Assembly: GCA_030267565.1 (NCBI GenBank)
Contig: BRXU01000001.1
Span: 1,674,001-1,738,000, forward strand
DNA length: 64,000 bases
Source: Pleodorina starrii
Lineage: Eukaryota > Chlorophyta > Chlorophyceae > Chlamydomonadales > Volvocaceae
Direction of reading: 5' to 3'
The notes beneath the pieces were generated by a model. It was not told the DNA's origin. It made no database searches and saw only the letters and a list, made by a program, of their open reading frames with translations. This document shows positions 1 to 12,278 of the stretch, in pieces. Positions within the stretch are counted from its first letter, which is position 1; every line of letters starts with the position of its first letter. The position numbers and the translations under genes are program-made.

Positions 1-2306
1 TTTATGTCGCAGTGTATGATTGACGCGTCCCTCAGCACCACCAGTGCATCCAGAAGCTGCCGCAGAAAGAGCTGCACCAGGCTCAGACTCAGACCCCTGG
101 GGGAGGAGGAGGGGGAGGAAGAGGCGGAGGAGGCGGAGGCAGCGCGCGGAGTATGGGAGGAGGCAGCGCGCGGTGTTTCGAGCCCGGACGTGTGCATTGG
201 CGGGGCGGGACAAGACCAGCAACGAATCGCAGCCAGGACAAGACAAGACAAGGCAGAAGGCACCCGGGAGGCGACGGAGTCAAAGACGGAGAACCCAGAA
301 AACTGACTTCCTACCGAACCAGATTCGGCAACCATTTACCCGGTCATGCCACCTACCTACCCGCCTATGTACCCACCTACCTACCTACCTACAAACCTAA
401 AACAATTAAAGTACATAACAAAACACAAACCTACCTCCCGCTGAGTCCCCCTCTCCCCCCGCATACGCCCCCCCCCCTCCCCCACCTGAATCCGTTCCTC
501 CTCAGCAGTTCAAACAGATTGACGTCCAGCTTCTCAAACACCAGACACAGGTGCTTGCGGTACAGGAAAAAGTCCACCATGCGAACCACGTGATGCTGCG
601 GGGTGAACCGGGGGGGGGGGAGAGGGGGGGGAGGGAGGGAAAGAGGGAGGGAGGGAGGAGCGGGGGCTGAGATGGCGGAGGCAGCGTTCCCCCAGGCGGT
701 CACTGACGGTCCTGTTGCGTTGGTACAATTCGCAACAGCGGCCTCAAGGCAGAGAGGCGGGCAGGGCCTTTCCTTTTGAAGGCGGCTCGCCGGGCCGGGA
801 TAGGCACAGCCCCCCGGGCCGCGACACCCAATCCGGAGCAGTCCACACCCACCCTCCCACCCTCCCCTCCCCTCCCCTCCCTCGTCTGCCAGCTTGTCTG
901 CCCAACTAGCTTAAACTGCTCGTCTCTCCCTCCCTCCCTCCCTCCTCTCACAAGTGTGTAGTCCCACTGGCAGTTTATCGCCTCGGACTCTGTCATACTC
1001 TCCTCTCCCTTCCCCTCCTCTCCCCTCCCCATCTCCCATCTCTTTCCCCCTCTCTTCCCCCCCCTCCCCTCCCCACCTGGTCCGCCGGGTCGCATCTCGT
1101 GTTGAGCAGCTGCAGCAGCCCAATCTCCACCCGCGCCTGGTGGTAGTAGGCCGGCTGGTTCTTGATCACCTTGACCGCCACCGACGCGCCGCGCTCCTCA
1201 CACCAGCACGCCACCACCTGCCCAAACGTGCCCTGCCCCAACATCTCGCTCACCACATACCGCCGCAGCACCGCCCCCGGCTGACCGTTGACCAACACGT
1301 CGTTCACGTGCAGGATCAGGTCGCTGTTCTCATTGTCATACCCGTCGTTCTTGACGCCCGCCGACGGCTTGGTCAGCACGCGGCGCGGGTTGGCGTTGTG
1401 GCTGTAGCGGTAGGCGTCGTTGCAGCCGCGGTAAACCGCCACCAGTCCCCAAGTGGCGCGCACCAGCAGCGCGCAGGAACGCGGCCGCCGCTGCTGCTGC
1501 TGGGGCTGGGGCAGGTGACGGGGGCTGGCGCCGCCGCCGGCGGCAGCAGAGAGCACCATATGAAACGGCCGAAAGGCGCTGACGGCGGGACCGCCGCGGC
1601 CGCCGGCGGCGCCGGTGCCCGCGCTGCCGGGCCCTACACCTTCCATGGCGGCGCCGCCGCCGTCACCGCCAGCGCTGCAGGCTGGCGGCGACGCCGCCTG
1701 GCTCATCATGAACCCGTCGGCGCCGCCGGCAGAGCCCCGGAGCGGCCCCGGCACCCCGGAGCCGCCCGCCGCCGGGTCAGTCGGCATAGCGGCTCCGTCC
1801 GCTCCCCCGACTGCCCTTCCCGCCCCGCCTTGCGGCGACAGTCCGCCGCCGCCGCTGCCGCTGCCGCCATCGCTGCCTGCATTGTACCGCCGACACCGCG
1901 CTGCCGCAGCCGGCCCGTTGCCGCCGCCAGCGGGCCCGCCTCCGTAGGGGTGTGAGTGGTGGTGCGCGTGGTGGTGATGGTGGTGGTGGTGCTGGTTGCT
2001 GCCGCTGCTGCGTCTGCGGCAGGTGCCGTACACTCTGTCGGCGCCGCCGGAGCTGCTGTCGTGGCGCGGGCTCATCATGAGGGTATCCTCCGCTGCGGCT
2101 CCGCCTCCGTCGCTGCCTCCGCCGCTGCCTCCGCCTCCGCCGCCGGCGGCTGCCCCGTCCTGTTCAGTGGCCTCACGGCCGTGGAACATCGCCCCTTCTC
2201 CTGCTCCCTCTCCGCCGCTGCTGGCGTCGCCAACGGCGACCCCGACGCCGCCTCCGCCGTTCTGCGTCGGGTTCTGATAGTAGGCCCAGGAGGTCGACAC
2301 CGCCAT
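1..2306 (-). CDS. YAK1: YAK1/DYRK-family protein kinase, 5' part (partial)
   Basis: Three exons are visible on the minus strand: 2306-1077, 595-486 and 96-1, the last running off the window. Exon 1 encodes 410 residues. Its N-terminus is low in complexity, with His, Gly and Ala runs, and the kinase domain opens near residue 350. The glycine loop reads GQGTFGQV and the catalytic lysine lies in VAVKVIKN. Exon 2 continues with HHVVRMVDFFLYRKHLC and exon 3 with the start of the catalytic loop, IIHCDIK. All junctions are GT-AG and in phase (Gln codon intact, then AG|G). The start is the only ATG in the open frame upstream of the kinase domain. This order of motifs is that of plant YAK1 kinases. 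The Chlamydomonas orthologue is known as TAR1, a regulator of triacylglycerol accumulation under nutrient starvation; that role is inferred here from homology. The C-lobe is not in the window. Confidence 0.93.
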
Positions 2307-2795
2307 GGCTGGTTCACGGCTGTCTTCCAACTTCCGCTCGGGACCTCCCTCGACTGTGTAAAGCTGCGGGGGTGGTGGTGCTCTCCTCTCTACGGTTACG
2401 TGTCCCCACACACGGGGGGGCACCTCAGCTGCGCGCGCCCTCCCCCGGGTGGTTCCGGAGCAGCTGCTATCGCCGCCTGCGCGACCTGTCGTCCAGACAC
2501 ACGACACACGCTCTCGGCGGCAATACGGTACTCCTGCGAGGCGCGAAGGCACACGGAGGCGCGAAGGCCGGCGGAGGCGCGAAGGCCGGCGGAGGGCGTA
2601 AAAGCGCTGCGCGCTGTGGGAGGGCTGGCCACAACAAGCGGACGGTTCCTCTCCGCGGCTGGGGGCGGACACAAGCGGCAGCGCGAGGACGCGAGGACGC
2701 GGCTTGGCTCCAGAGGGGGGCTTCAGTAGTTTTGGGCAGGCTCTGCCTTTGCCCCCAGGAGTCCCCACTCCGCTTGGCGCTTTCGCCCCCGGCGC

Positions 2796-2799
<4 letters not shown>

Positions 2800-2841
<42 letters not shown>
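2800..2841. repeat. (AG)21 microsatellite
   Basis: An uninterrupted 42-bp AG/CT dinucleotide run lies about 500 bp upstream of the YAK1 start, directly next to the 28-bp minisatellite. Confidence 0.97.
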
Positions 2842-2843
<2 letters not shown>

Positions 2844-2951
2844 ACAGCCCTCCGCACCCTCAGAGATTGTTACAGCCCTCAGCACCCTCAGAGATTGTTA
2901 CAGCCCTCAGCACCCTCAGAGATTGTTACAGCCCTCAGCACCCTCCGCACC
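2842..2951. repeat. 28-bp minisatellite, about 3.9 copies
   Basis: Units start at 2842, 2870, 2898 and 2926 (the last is truncated). Each begins TTACAGCCCTC and ends CAGAGATTG. Copies 2 and 3 are identical and copy 1 differs by one base in the middle. The units are contiguous with no spacers, so this is not a CRISPR array. Confidence 0.95.
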
Positions 2952-4330
2952 GCAAGCTTACCTCTAGCTACGGTAGCTTGGGGAAGGGATCTATGGCCAC
3001 GACGCCGGTTACGGCGCGCCGCAGCCAGAGGGGATGCCGCCCGGGCTGTGGCAGGGCCCAGGCGACACCGAGCTTGGAGGGGCTGCGACTATGGCTATGG
3101 CTGGGGCTGGGACTGCGGTTGCCTCCGCTGGTCCCGTGCGCGAACCGGACGGCAAGCTGAGCTCAAAAGACAGCGGCCTGCCTGCCGGTTTCAGCATTGG
3201 GAGCGGCAACGACGTGCGTGCGCCCGAGCCCGAGGGCTGTTTGTTTGCGTCCAGGCCCGGGCCGAGGCCTGGAGGGGGCCTTGGGCGCGCTGCCAGAAGT
3301 TGAGCTGGCCCGCGCGCAAAGTCTCAGATTTCCAACGCAAAATGGCAGCCGATGCCCGGGATGTGCGTAATTGAGGCGCCTGCGCCGAGGAATCTGCTGC
3401 TGAGGCCCCGCGCGCGCCCGCCTGTGGCTCCCCGACTTGTCACAGGTCGCAGGGTGATGGCACTCCTGCCTTGTGGAATTGAAGTAGAAACCTGTACCCA
3501 AAGAAGGACAAGGCTCCCTCTGCGCGGGGATAATGGACGGAACAAAACTCCTCACCACACAAACTAAACCACATACCAAGCTAAAACTCGTAGACAATGG
3601 TAGATTCTCTGTGTTCAGACCACGGCGTGGCTGGCCGGTTTATTCGTCCGTCCCACTCTGGTTGCAAAGCTTGAGGAATAGGTCTATCTTAATTGAGGAA
3701 ACAATATGATATTCGTGATCAGGATGCAACGTTTGTCGCATCACAGTGCGACGGAGAAATATGATTATGCAGCTCTGACGCACGGCAACCAGCGCCTGCC
3801 CAAGGGGATGTATGTCCGCACCCAACCTACGACCCTTACCTTGAAAGTGGTTTATGGATGTAACTGCTCCCACCAGCGCTGACTGGTCGAGGCAGTATGC
3901 TGAGCGAATATGTCACTGGCCGGTGTAAGCGTCAAAGCACATTACCTATGTCCATACCCAACAAGCAGAACTTTCGACTTTTGAGCCTCGTGTAAAGTTA
4001 CTGGGCCCAAAGCGGTGGTGAGAGTGAAACGCAGAGCACGATAGTCGTACAACGACGCGAGGCACCGCAACAAACGGAATTCCGAACCTCCTGTTAGGAG
4101 GTTGACGACACTGTTATTTAGCCTCGCCTATGAATTGTGAATTTGGCTCAAGCTTAGGTTTGCATTACAGGCTCCGAAGCAGAGGGTCCAAAGAAGACTC
4201 GTGCATGGTTCGTATAACGGTACCCCTGGAAAGCGCCCATGTCAGCGCCTCTCTGCTCTCTTAGGGGACTTGCAGTCTCGGACTGAGACATGACATACGA
4301 GTACCACCAGGCTGGCCAAAACATACCCAA

Positions 4331-7300
4331 ATGCTCTCGAAGCAGCAGCAGCTGCTGCTGCTCCTCCTCCTGCAGCTCCTGCTGGCGTCGAGGCTCGCGC
4401 ATCCAATCCCCTTGCGGCGCCTCTCCAGCAGGCCGCTGCACGACAGCAGCGCGGCGACGGTGTCATCGGGCACGACGAATGCTGTCGGTCGGTCCGACGA
4501 ACCCGGGCACACCGCCGACGGTGCCACAGATTCCTCCCTGCGCCTAGCCTCCTTCACCAACAGCTCCTCAGCGCTGGCGTCGCCGCCATGGGAGCTTGAG
4601 CTGGCGCCCTACCTCGCGGACTTGCCCGCACCGCGCGACAGCAATGCCACGGTCCTCCGGGGCCCGCCTCGTCTGGCGGGCGTCTTCAAAGGCAAGCCGG
4701 CGCAACGAGGGAGGAAGAGCGGGGACGGTCAGGAACCTTAAGACCCAACTAGACACACACTGAGTCTGGATGCCTCGAAAGCTTCGGGGCGTGACCGCCA
4801 CCTCCACCACCACGTCCCCACTGCTGAGCCGCGGGCCTGTCCTGTGGACTGCGCTGCGGTTTGCCAAACCCTAAGGGGACGACCAGGAATGGGAGTGTCG
4901 CCATTTCCATTATTCATTTCATCCCTGCAGCGCCTCTCGCCGTGACGCGTATACCCTGGGCGTGCTCTGGTCGCGCCCCTGGAAGCGCCCGCACATATCG
5001 CCAAATCGAAGCGCGCCGAGGCGCGCGTGTCGAGGCACTGTCGGAATGCGAAGAACCTAGCTGAAGCAGCCGCGAGTCCTGGGTGCTCTCAGTTTCCTTT
5101 AGCTTCTCAGAATACCGGTAATGTAATGCATGTGTGCACCCAATCGGAGCACTTGTACTACTTCCCCCACCTCCACCTCCACCTCCCCCCCACGCACACA
5201 CGCATACCCACGCACGCACCCCGCCGGGTCCGCCCGCTGGGTCCCGCAGGCAACTGGCTCCGTACGGCGTACGGCGTGTCCTTGCGGCCCCAGGACGCGC
5301 TGGCTTCGGAGCGCGGCGTGATCGTGCTGCGGCTACCCGAGGACGAAAACCCGGGGCCTGGCGGGCCGGCGCCTGGGGCGGGAGCGGGGGCGGCGGCGGC
5401 GGCGCTGCACGGCGGGCCAGGCGGCGGCAGCGGCAGCGGAACGCAGCTGCCGGGGGGCATACAGGAACTCCGGGTGAGAGACCGAGAGTGCGGGATTTGG
5501 CGCTGGGGTGTGCTGCCTGCCTGACTGACTGGCTAGCTAGCTAGCTGGCTGGCTTGCTTGGCTGGTGGTTGTGCCGGCCTGCGTGGGGGTGCGGGTGCGG
5601 GTGGGCGGGCTTCCGCAGGCCTGAGTTTGCGACTCTGTGTGTGTGACTGTGTGGCTGTGCTCGCGTGTGTATTGGGGGGTTGGGGAGGAGAGAGGGGATG
5701 GCTTTGGTCGGGAGCCTCCGCAGCGTGGGCCGTGAAGCAGGCGGGGGGCAGGAGGGCAGGAGGGCGGGCTCGCGGGACGCTGGGTCCTTCCCTGCCTTCC
5801 CTTCCCTCACCCTCTCCTCCTCTCCTCCTCTCCCATCCCCCCAACCCCACCCCCTCCTCCCCACCCCACCACCACCCCACCACCCCAGGGCGAGCTCATC
5901 ATCCGCGATGGTGATCTGGTGACCGACCACGACCTGCGCTTCAAACTGCGCGGGGTGTATCTGGCGGCAGCGGGCACCTTACACGCGGTTCTGGAGCCGC
6001 AGCTGCCCCTGGAGCTCGAGGCGGAGGTTAGCAGCCCGGCTGGGAATCCGGATCCGGATCCGGATCGGGGGCGCGCCACCAAGCTGGATCTGGATTTGGG
6101 TCTGGAGGGTGCGGGAGCGGCAGTGGTGGCGGCTGGCGGCGCGGATGGCAGCGGGTACCGGTGAGGAGGGGGCGGGGAGCGGGGGGCGGGGAGCGGGGGG
6201 CGGGGGGCTGTGTTGGCGTCGAGGGAGTGTGTGTGTGGGGGGGTGGGTTTTTGGGGGGGGTGGGGATGGGATGGGGAAGCCTGGTGTTTGGCGCGACGGG
6301 AAGGTGGACGAAGCTGGCAACGAAGCCCCACCACCACCAACACCAACACCACCAACACCAACACCACACTGCCAGTCCACTACCCCGCCGTCGCGCATTC
6401 GAGAGGGCCGCACTGTCAGTCGGCACACACGCAGTCGCGGTCGCAGTCGCCCCAAAAGAAGAAGGAAAAGGACAGGAACAGGAACATGACACGGATTGGT
6501 GCCAACCCGCACGCGGCGCTGGGGCGAGCCACTGGCACGGAGCGCGACCTGACCCATGGGTCGATGGCTACCAGTAGCTCCCAGACCCGATGCCACCGCC
6601 GCCGACCCGATACCCGCCACCACCACCACCTCCACCTCGTCCCCACACTCGGGCTGCAACCGCCGCCATTGCCGCCACCGCCCCGGTGGTCCCCATCCAC
6701 CCACAACTCACCCTGGTCTAATGCTCGTTCTCTACCCAAAAACCAACCCCAACCACCCGACTTTCTTCCCAGCTACGCTACCCCCCGACTTGGTTACCAC
6801 CCCTCCCTCCCTCCTTCCTTCCCTCAGAGCGGCCCTCCGAGCCGCCGCCCGCAATCTGGTGACTCTGGGACCCGCCTGGCACCGCACCCTGATTAGGTAC
6901 CCGCCGCCGCCACCGCCGGCCCTTCGCGGTGCCACCAACAGGCTGAGGCGGCGGGCTGCCGCGGAGGGGCCGGGGGCGGAGGGAGAGGGAGAGGCGAAGA
7001 AGGACGTCCGAGGCGGCGGGCGGACGGCGCCGGCGTCGCCGTCACCGCCGCGGCCGCCCCTGGAGCTGGCGCTGCTGCAGACGTGCGAGCTGCGGGCGGA
7101 CTTCCGGGTGTACTACAAAGGTACGACACGACGTACAGCGGTGTGAGCGGGCCTGGTGGGTCGGGTGGGTGGGTTGCTGGGCGAGGGGCGAGGGCCGGGG
7201 GATTGGGGCGGGTCGTGCGGGTCTTCGCGCTTGCTGGACCTGTTGAGGTTGGTCCTATTTTGGCCATTTCACCTCTTTTACCTTCTTACCGGGGCACTCG

Positions 7301-10300
7301 CGTCGTGCACTTCTCTCCGCTCGGGGGGCGGGAGTGGCGGTGTCTGCCCGTCTGCCCGTCTTCATATCTCCAAACATCCCATTTCTAAAACACACCGCTG
7401 TAAAGCGCCCTCCCCCCGAAATAAGATACGGCCTCTGATCACCCCAACGATGCCTCTGAAGGCATCAGAAGCAAACACCCGCGTGGCCCGCCTCCGCCTT
7501 CCCCTCCCCCCTCCCCCCACGTGGATAAACCCCTACCCCCCACCCCACCCCACACCCCACACACAAACACACACACACGCACCCCTTCTCCCGATGCACA
7601 GGTGACCCAGGCGCCAAATCGCACGTCCAGTTCCTCCGATTAGACCAACCGGCACCACCGCCCTCGCCGCCGCCGCCGACGGGCGCTGCCCCTCGAGGCG
7701 GCGGCGGCGAGCCCCGTCCCGCCGATGCTTCCTCTCAGTCCGTGACGGCGGCGGCGACGGCGGCGGCGCGGGAGGGAGGGGCGGCCGCCGCCGCCGCCGC
7801 CGCCACGGCAGTACGACATCAGCGGCGGCAGCTGGCGGCGGACACGGAGATCTACCACAGCACCCAGATGCAGCTGCACTCCACACCGGCGGCGGCGGCG
7901 GCGGCGGCGGCCGTGGTGGCAGGTGGTGGCGGCGACGACGACGGCGTGGCGGCGGCGGACGTGCGCCCGGTGTACGGCATCCCGCAGGGCATGGATCCAC
8001 TGGATCCCGATCTCGAGCTTGTGGGCCTGGTGGTGTCGCCCAACTGCGATTTTGCCGTACATTTCAACGCCTCGTCCGTACACCTGGAGCGGTACTACCG
8101 GCAGGCCGTACGGTACAGTGTGCTGGTGGCGGTCGTGACCATTGCGCAGGTATGTGTACGACACAGGGGCGGACGAGCAGGAATCGGGGCGGGTGCCCGC
8201 TCGCGGGCTGGGGGCTGAGCGCCGCCGCGCGGAGCCTGGCCTGGGCCCCACAATCCCCTCTCCCCGCCACCACCACTTGCCGCTCTCGCGTTCATAATTG
8301 TCCTCTCCGGTTCGGTTCCCCGACCCAAATCCACTCGACTCGACTCGACTCGACTCGACTCAACAGGTGCTCGCTGTCATCCTTCTGAACCTCTGAACCT
8401 CTGAGCCACCTCCCAGACCCAGACCGTGACACGTCTTTGCATTGCCCGCCGCCCAACCCACCCTCCCTCCCTCACTCACTCACTCACTCACTTCCTCTCG
8501 CTCGTCGGTAAGCTCGTCTGCTTGCCTAACTTTTCAACTGCCCCTCCCTCCCTCCCACCCTCTCCCTCCCTCCGCTCCCCTTCAGATCGTGCTGTCCATG
8601 GGTCAGGTTGAGGCCGCCTCCACCCCCTCCGCAGCCGCCCGCATGTCCCTGTACTGCGTCACCCTGCAGGCCATTCTGGACGCCTACCAGTGCCTGCTGC
8701 ACCTGACAGGAGGTGGGGGGAAGAGGGAAGGGGGGGAGGGGCGGTTAATAGGGGGGAGGGAAGGGAAGGGAAGGGCGGGGTTAGGGTTTGGGAGGGCCAT
8801 GGCGTCGTTGGATCTGGTTTGGGGGTCTAGGCCAGCAATTAGGCCCCCCATCTCTTCCGCCCTCCCTCCCCTTACTCCTGTGAAGCAAATCACTCTTCAA
8901 CCCCACCCTCCTCCCCCCTGCCGCCTCCCTCACCCTCCCCTCCCTCCCCGCCCCTTCCCCCCCTTCTTCCCTCCCCGCACAGCCCTGGTGGTAGACGCGC
9001 TGTTCGCGGCCTTCGCCTCGCTGTCCTTCCTGCAGTTCCTGCTGTTTGCGGTGTTTGAGATGCAGCAGACGCTGCTGGTGTGGCGGGCGCAGCGAACCGC
9101 TGGCACGGGCGGCGGCGGGGGCGACTTTTGGTCGGCGCGGCGGGACATGTCGGCCGTGTACTTTCGGTTCTATGCCGTCATGCTCCTGGGTGGGTGGGTG
9201 GGTGGGTGAGGGAGAGACGGGGGGACAAGGGCGTGCGTGCATGGTGCCCTCCATGTTGGTTTCGAAGCGGCTGCATTCCTGAAAACACTGTTATACCGTT
9301 GCCGCAAAGCCCCCGGGCCCCATCCATCCTTCCCTCCCCTGCACCACCCGTACACGTCTGTCAGCCTGTCAGCCTGTCAGCCTTTCAGCTGGCCTCCTTC
9401 GGAATGTCATACTCCCTCTCCCTCTCCCTCTCCCTCTCCCTCTCCCTCTCCCTCTCCCTCTCCCTCTCCCTCTCCCTCTCCCTCTCCCTCTCCCTCTCCC
9501 TCTCCCTCTCCCTCTCCCTCTCCCTGTCCCTCTCCCTCTCCCTCTCCCTCTCCCTCTCCCTCTCCCTCTCCCTCTCCCTCTCCCTCTCCCTCTCCCTCTC
9601 CCTCTCCCTCTCCCTCTCCCTCTCCCTCTCCCTCTCCCTCTCCCTCTCCCTCTCCCTCTCCCTCTCCCTCTCCCTCTCCCTCTCCCTCTCCCTCTCCCTC
9701 TCCCTCTCCCTCTCCCTCTCCCTCTCCCTCTCCCTCTCCCTCTCCCTCTCCCTCTCCCTCTCCCTCTCCCTCTCCCTCTCCCTCTCCCTCTCCCTCTCCC
9801 TCTCCCTCTCCCTCTCCCTCTCCCTCTCCCTCTCCCTTACCCCCCCCCTCATCCTCCCTCACCCCCAACACCCCTCCCCCCCCCACCCCCCCAGGTCTGC
9901 TCCTCATGTTCCAGTTCCGCTCGCAGCTCCCCCTGCTGGTGCTGGCGTTACACAGCTGGTGGCTGCCGCAGCTGATGCACAGCGCAGCGACGGACACGCG
10001 GCCGCCGCTGAGGGCGCAGTACGTGTGGGGCATGTCGGCACTCAGGTGCGGGGGTGGGGGTGTGTGCCACCGGGGGCTTAGGGCGGGGAGGGAAGGGGAT
10101 ATCCACGTGTAGGCCGGAGGCCCGGAGGGCCCCCCCCCTTCCCGGGGCGGGGAGGTGAGGGTGTTTTCTGGCGTGAGGAGTTGGTCGCACGGGAGTGGTA
10201 GTGGTGGTGGTGGTCGTCGGCCCACCGCACCCCCACTTCCTCCCCGGGCTTTCCACCAGGCTCGAGTCAGGATACAGAGCCAGGCGCAGACTCGTACCCG

Positions 10301-11570
10301 TCTGCATGGCTGACCCTGCAACCAGCCTTCCCTTGCCCCTTGGCCGGCTCTCCATCTTCCGCCCGCACATGGGCGCCCGCACACGCGCAACCCCCTCCCC
10401 TCACATACACATACACATACACACACGCCCCCGCCCCCGCCCAGGCTGGTGAGTCCGCTCTACTTTTACGGCTGCCCCAACAATCTGCTGCGAGTGGAGA
10501 CCCGGCCGGGTGTGTGTGTGGCGCTGGTGGTGTGGGTGGGGCTGCAGGCGGTGGGGCTGAGCGCGCAGAAGAGCATGGGACCCAGGTGAGGAGGGGGTGA
10601 GGGGGGGGCGAGGTGAGGGCGGGTCAGGGCGGGTTAGGGCGGGTGAGGTAGTTGGAGAGGTCAAGGATGATGGGCGGGGAGGGGGGGCGGGAGGGAAAGG
10701 GGAGTGAGACGGCGGTGTTGAGCCTGCTGCTGCTGGTTGGGGTTGGGTTGGGGGGTGGGGGTTCGAGCCGCGGGGTCGCGTCGTGCGGGCAGTGGGCCGA
10801 CACCCTAAGAACCTCCTGTTCTTGGGCGGAGGTGTGTGTACACATGATCGCAACCCGCAACTCCCCCGCCAACTCCTCGACCACAACGCCGCTGTCCCTA
10901 ATCCCTTCCCTTCCTTTCCTGCCTCTTGCCCTCCCTTCCGCTCAGGGTGTTCGTTCCGCGCGCCTTCCTGCCGCGTCGCTACGACTACCACCGGCCCGCC
11001 ACCAAACGGGAGATGGGCCTGGAGGAGCCCGCCTCCTCGCACCCAGCCGCCGGAATGTCGGCGTCGGGCGGCGCGTCGGCGCCCTCCTCCCCCTCCTCCT
11101 CCTCGGCCTCTTCAGCAGCGGGAGGGACCAGCGCCTGGTGGCGGCGGTCGTGGTGGTGGTGGCGGTGGTGGCCGTGGCCGCGGCCGTCCGCCGCCTCCGG
11201 CGGCGGCCGGGCGGCGGCGCCGCAGCGACAGCTGGCGTCCTGGTGGCTGCTGCCCTCGGAATCCTGGGTTCGGAGACCCTTCCTCTCCGCCGGCGCCGCC
11301 GGCATCGCTGCGCACTCGGCGGCGGCGGTGGCAGCGCTGCACCGCGCCGCCACCGGCGGCGGCGGCGGAGCCGGCGGCGACGGCGGCGACGTGGAGACGG
11401 GTCACGGCAGCAAGGAGTGCGTCATCTGCATGAATCCGGTGCCGCTGCTGCCGCACAGCGCGAGGCTGCTGACGCCCTGCGGCCACTTCTTTCACGAGCC
11501 CTGCTTGACACGGTGGATGGAGGTCAAGATGGACTGCCCCACCTGCCGCAGGCCGCTGCCGCCGCCGTAG
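4331..11570 (+). CDS. TUL1: TUL1/FLY-type transmembrane RING-H2 E3 ubiquitin ligase
   Basis: Ten exons: 4331-4691, 5250-5473, 5889-6160, 6828-7120, 7602-8149, 8586-8712, 8983-9189, 9895-10045, 10445-10585, 10946-11570, giving 982 residues. Phases agree at every junction. The N-terminus is a Leu-rich signal peptide and is followed by a lumenal domain with GVFKGNW. From about residue 550 there are about six membrane segments, for example [18 protein letters not shown] and [16 protein letters not shown]. The last 50 residues are a RING-H2: CVIC, then CGHFFHEPC, then CPTC. This architecture is that of yeast TUL1 (Dsc complex subunit 1) and plant FLYING SAUCER proteins, which ubiquitinate membrane proteins in the Golgi/endosomal system. 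Intron 1 uses a GC donor (AAAG|GCAAGC); this is the splice that restores GVFKGNW. Ala/Gly runs in exons 5 and 10 are lineage-type insertions. Family call firm; exact compartment inferred. Confidence 0.9.
6328..6371 (+). repeat. CACCAA-rich microsatellite
   Basis: An imperfect (CACCAA/CACCAC)n run inside TUL1 intron 3 (6161-6827). Confidence 0.8.
8333..8361 (+). repeat. (CGACT)n microsatellite
   Basis: Five to six tandem CGACT units inside TUL1 intron 5 (8150-8585). Confidence 0.9.
8887..8904 (+). repeat. Dispersed motif B copy
   Basis: AAATCACTCTTCAACCCC in TUL1 intron 6, in sense orientation, about 80 nt before the acceptor. It shares the core CTCTTCAA plus a C-rich tail with copies near 28751, 32987, 42786 and 45803. 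Confidence 0.5.
9412..9838 (+). repeat. (CTCCCT)71 hexanucleotide tract
   Basis: A 427-bp, nearly perfect hexanucleotide array fills most of TUL1 intron 7 (9190-9894). One variant unit (CCCTGT near 9524) interrupts it. The sense strand is pure pyrimidine except for that variant. It creates long false open frames (Ser-Pro and Glu-Arg repeats) on both strands that are not genes. Confidence 0.98.
10096..10125 (-). repeat. Dispersed motif A copy (diverged)
   Basis: ATATCCACGTGTAGGCCGGA in TUL1 intron 8. It is the reverse complement of the motif A core and lies antisense to the gene. The distal half has diverged. Confidence 0.6.
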
Positions 11571-12273
11571 CGAAACGGAAAGTGGATGATGGGAGCCGTT
11601 GGGGCGTGTTGGGGTGGTGGCTACCCTGGAGCGCTGTCCTGCCCTGCCCTGCCGCAGTGTAGTGGCGGTGGGCCAGGCGGGTGGGGATCGGCGCGCACGC
11701 ATCAAGGGGAGAGAGAGGGAGAGGGAGAGGGGGTGCGGACCGCAGCGGCGGCGATTGGCGCCGTGATGGCACAACAGAACATCAACTGTATCATGATGGG
11801 TTTATGGTTTTGGGTTAATTGCGATGTCTGCTGAAACGCGGTCGCTGTTGCATTCATGGCGCATGTGACGCATACTCATCGGTAGAGAGTAGGTATCGGG
11901 TAACCGCCGGTGGGGAAGAGGGCTGGTGGAGGAGCGCACAGTATCTGGCCGTGATGCGATGACGGCATTCCGTCTTCCGTGCCAGGATCCCTCCCAAGGA
12001 TAGTACAGTTCAGTGTGGGGGAGTGGTGAGGGTTCGCGGGGGGGTACGGCCGGGGTGCGGTCGTGCGGGGCGAGGCGCAAGGGCGCGGAGGATCACGGCG
12101 AAGATTGTGGGAGGGGCTGTAGTTAGGTTCGGATGAACAATGTGCTCGAAGCACGATTTCGATATTGTTCCGTAGCAGGACATTATTATAAGAGAGATGG
12201 GAGTGTCTATGCAGCTGTTGTGGGTCCGTCCATCTCTGCACATATACCCACATACGCTATCACCCAGATCCGC

Positions 12274-12278
12274 TGTAA
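12274..12278 (+). promoter_or_regulatory. Candidate poly(A) signal TGTAA for TUL1
   Basis: TGTAA is the usual volvocine polyadenylation signal. This one lies about 0.7 kb after the TUL1 stop. It is a five-base match, so the call rests mainly on position. Confidence 0.35.

Larger units (their letters stand above)
2307..4330. other. Divergent intergenic region YAK1/TUL1
   Basis: This 2.0-kb stretch lies between the divergent YAK1 and TUL1 starts and should hold the YAK1 leader and both promoters. It contains an AG dinucleotide run and a 28-bp minisatellite, annotated separately. From about 3600 to 4250 the GC content drops and no coding-like frame persists. No convincing TATA box was found. 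Confidence 0.6.

Noticed and set aside
954..1955. 333-codon plus-strand open frame
   Set aside because: It is antisense to YAK1 exon 1. Alternating GCC/GGC-rich codons keep several frames open, and it has no domain.
2842..2951. Short CRISPR-like repeat array
   Set aside because: Units are contiguous without spacers, and the genome is eukaryotic.
4728..4741. GT donor at 4728 for TUL1 exon 1
   Set aside because: It keeps phase, but the donor is poor (GTCAGG) and it inserts a basic, non-conserved stretch. The GC donor at 4692 rebuilds the expected motif.
9237..10112. Long Ser-Pro repeat frame, with Glu-Arg and Glu-Gly frames on the other strand
   Set aside because: These are translations of the CTCCCT array in TUL1 intron 7, flanked by real TUL1 exons.
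10755..10800. tRNA-like GGTTCGAGCC box
   Set aside because: No A box or foldable acceptor stem at the right distance; it lies in TUL1 intron 9.
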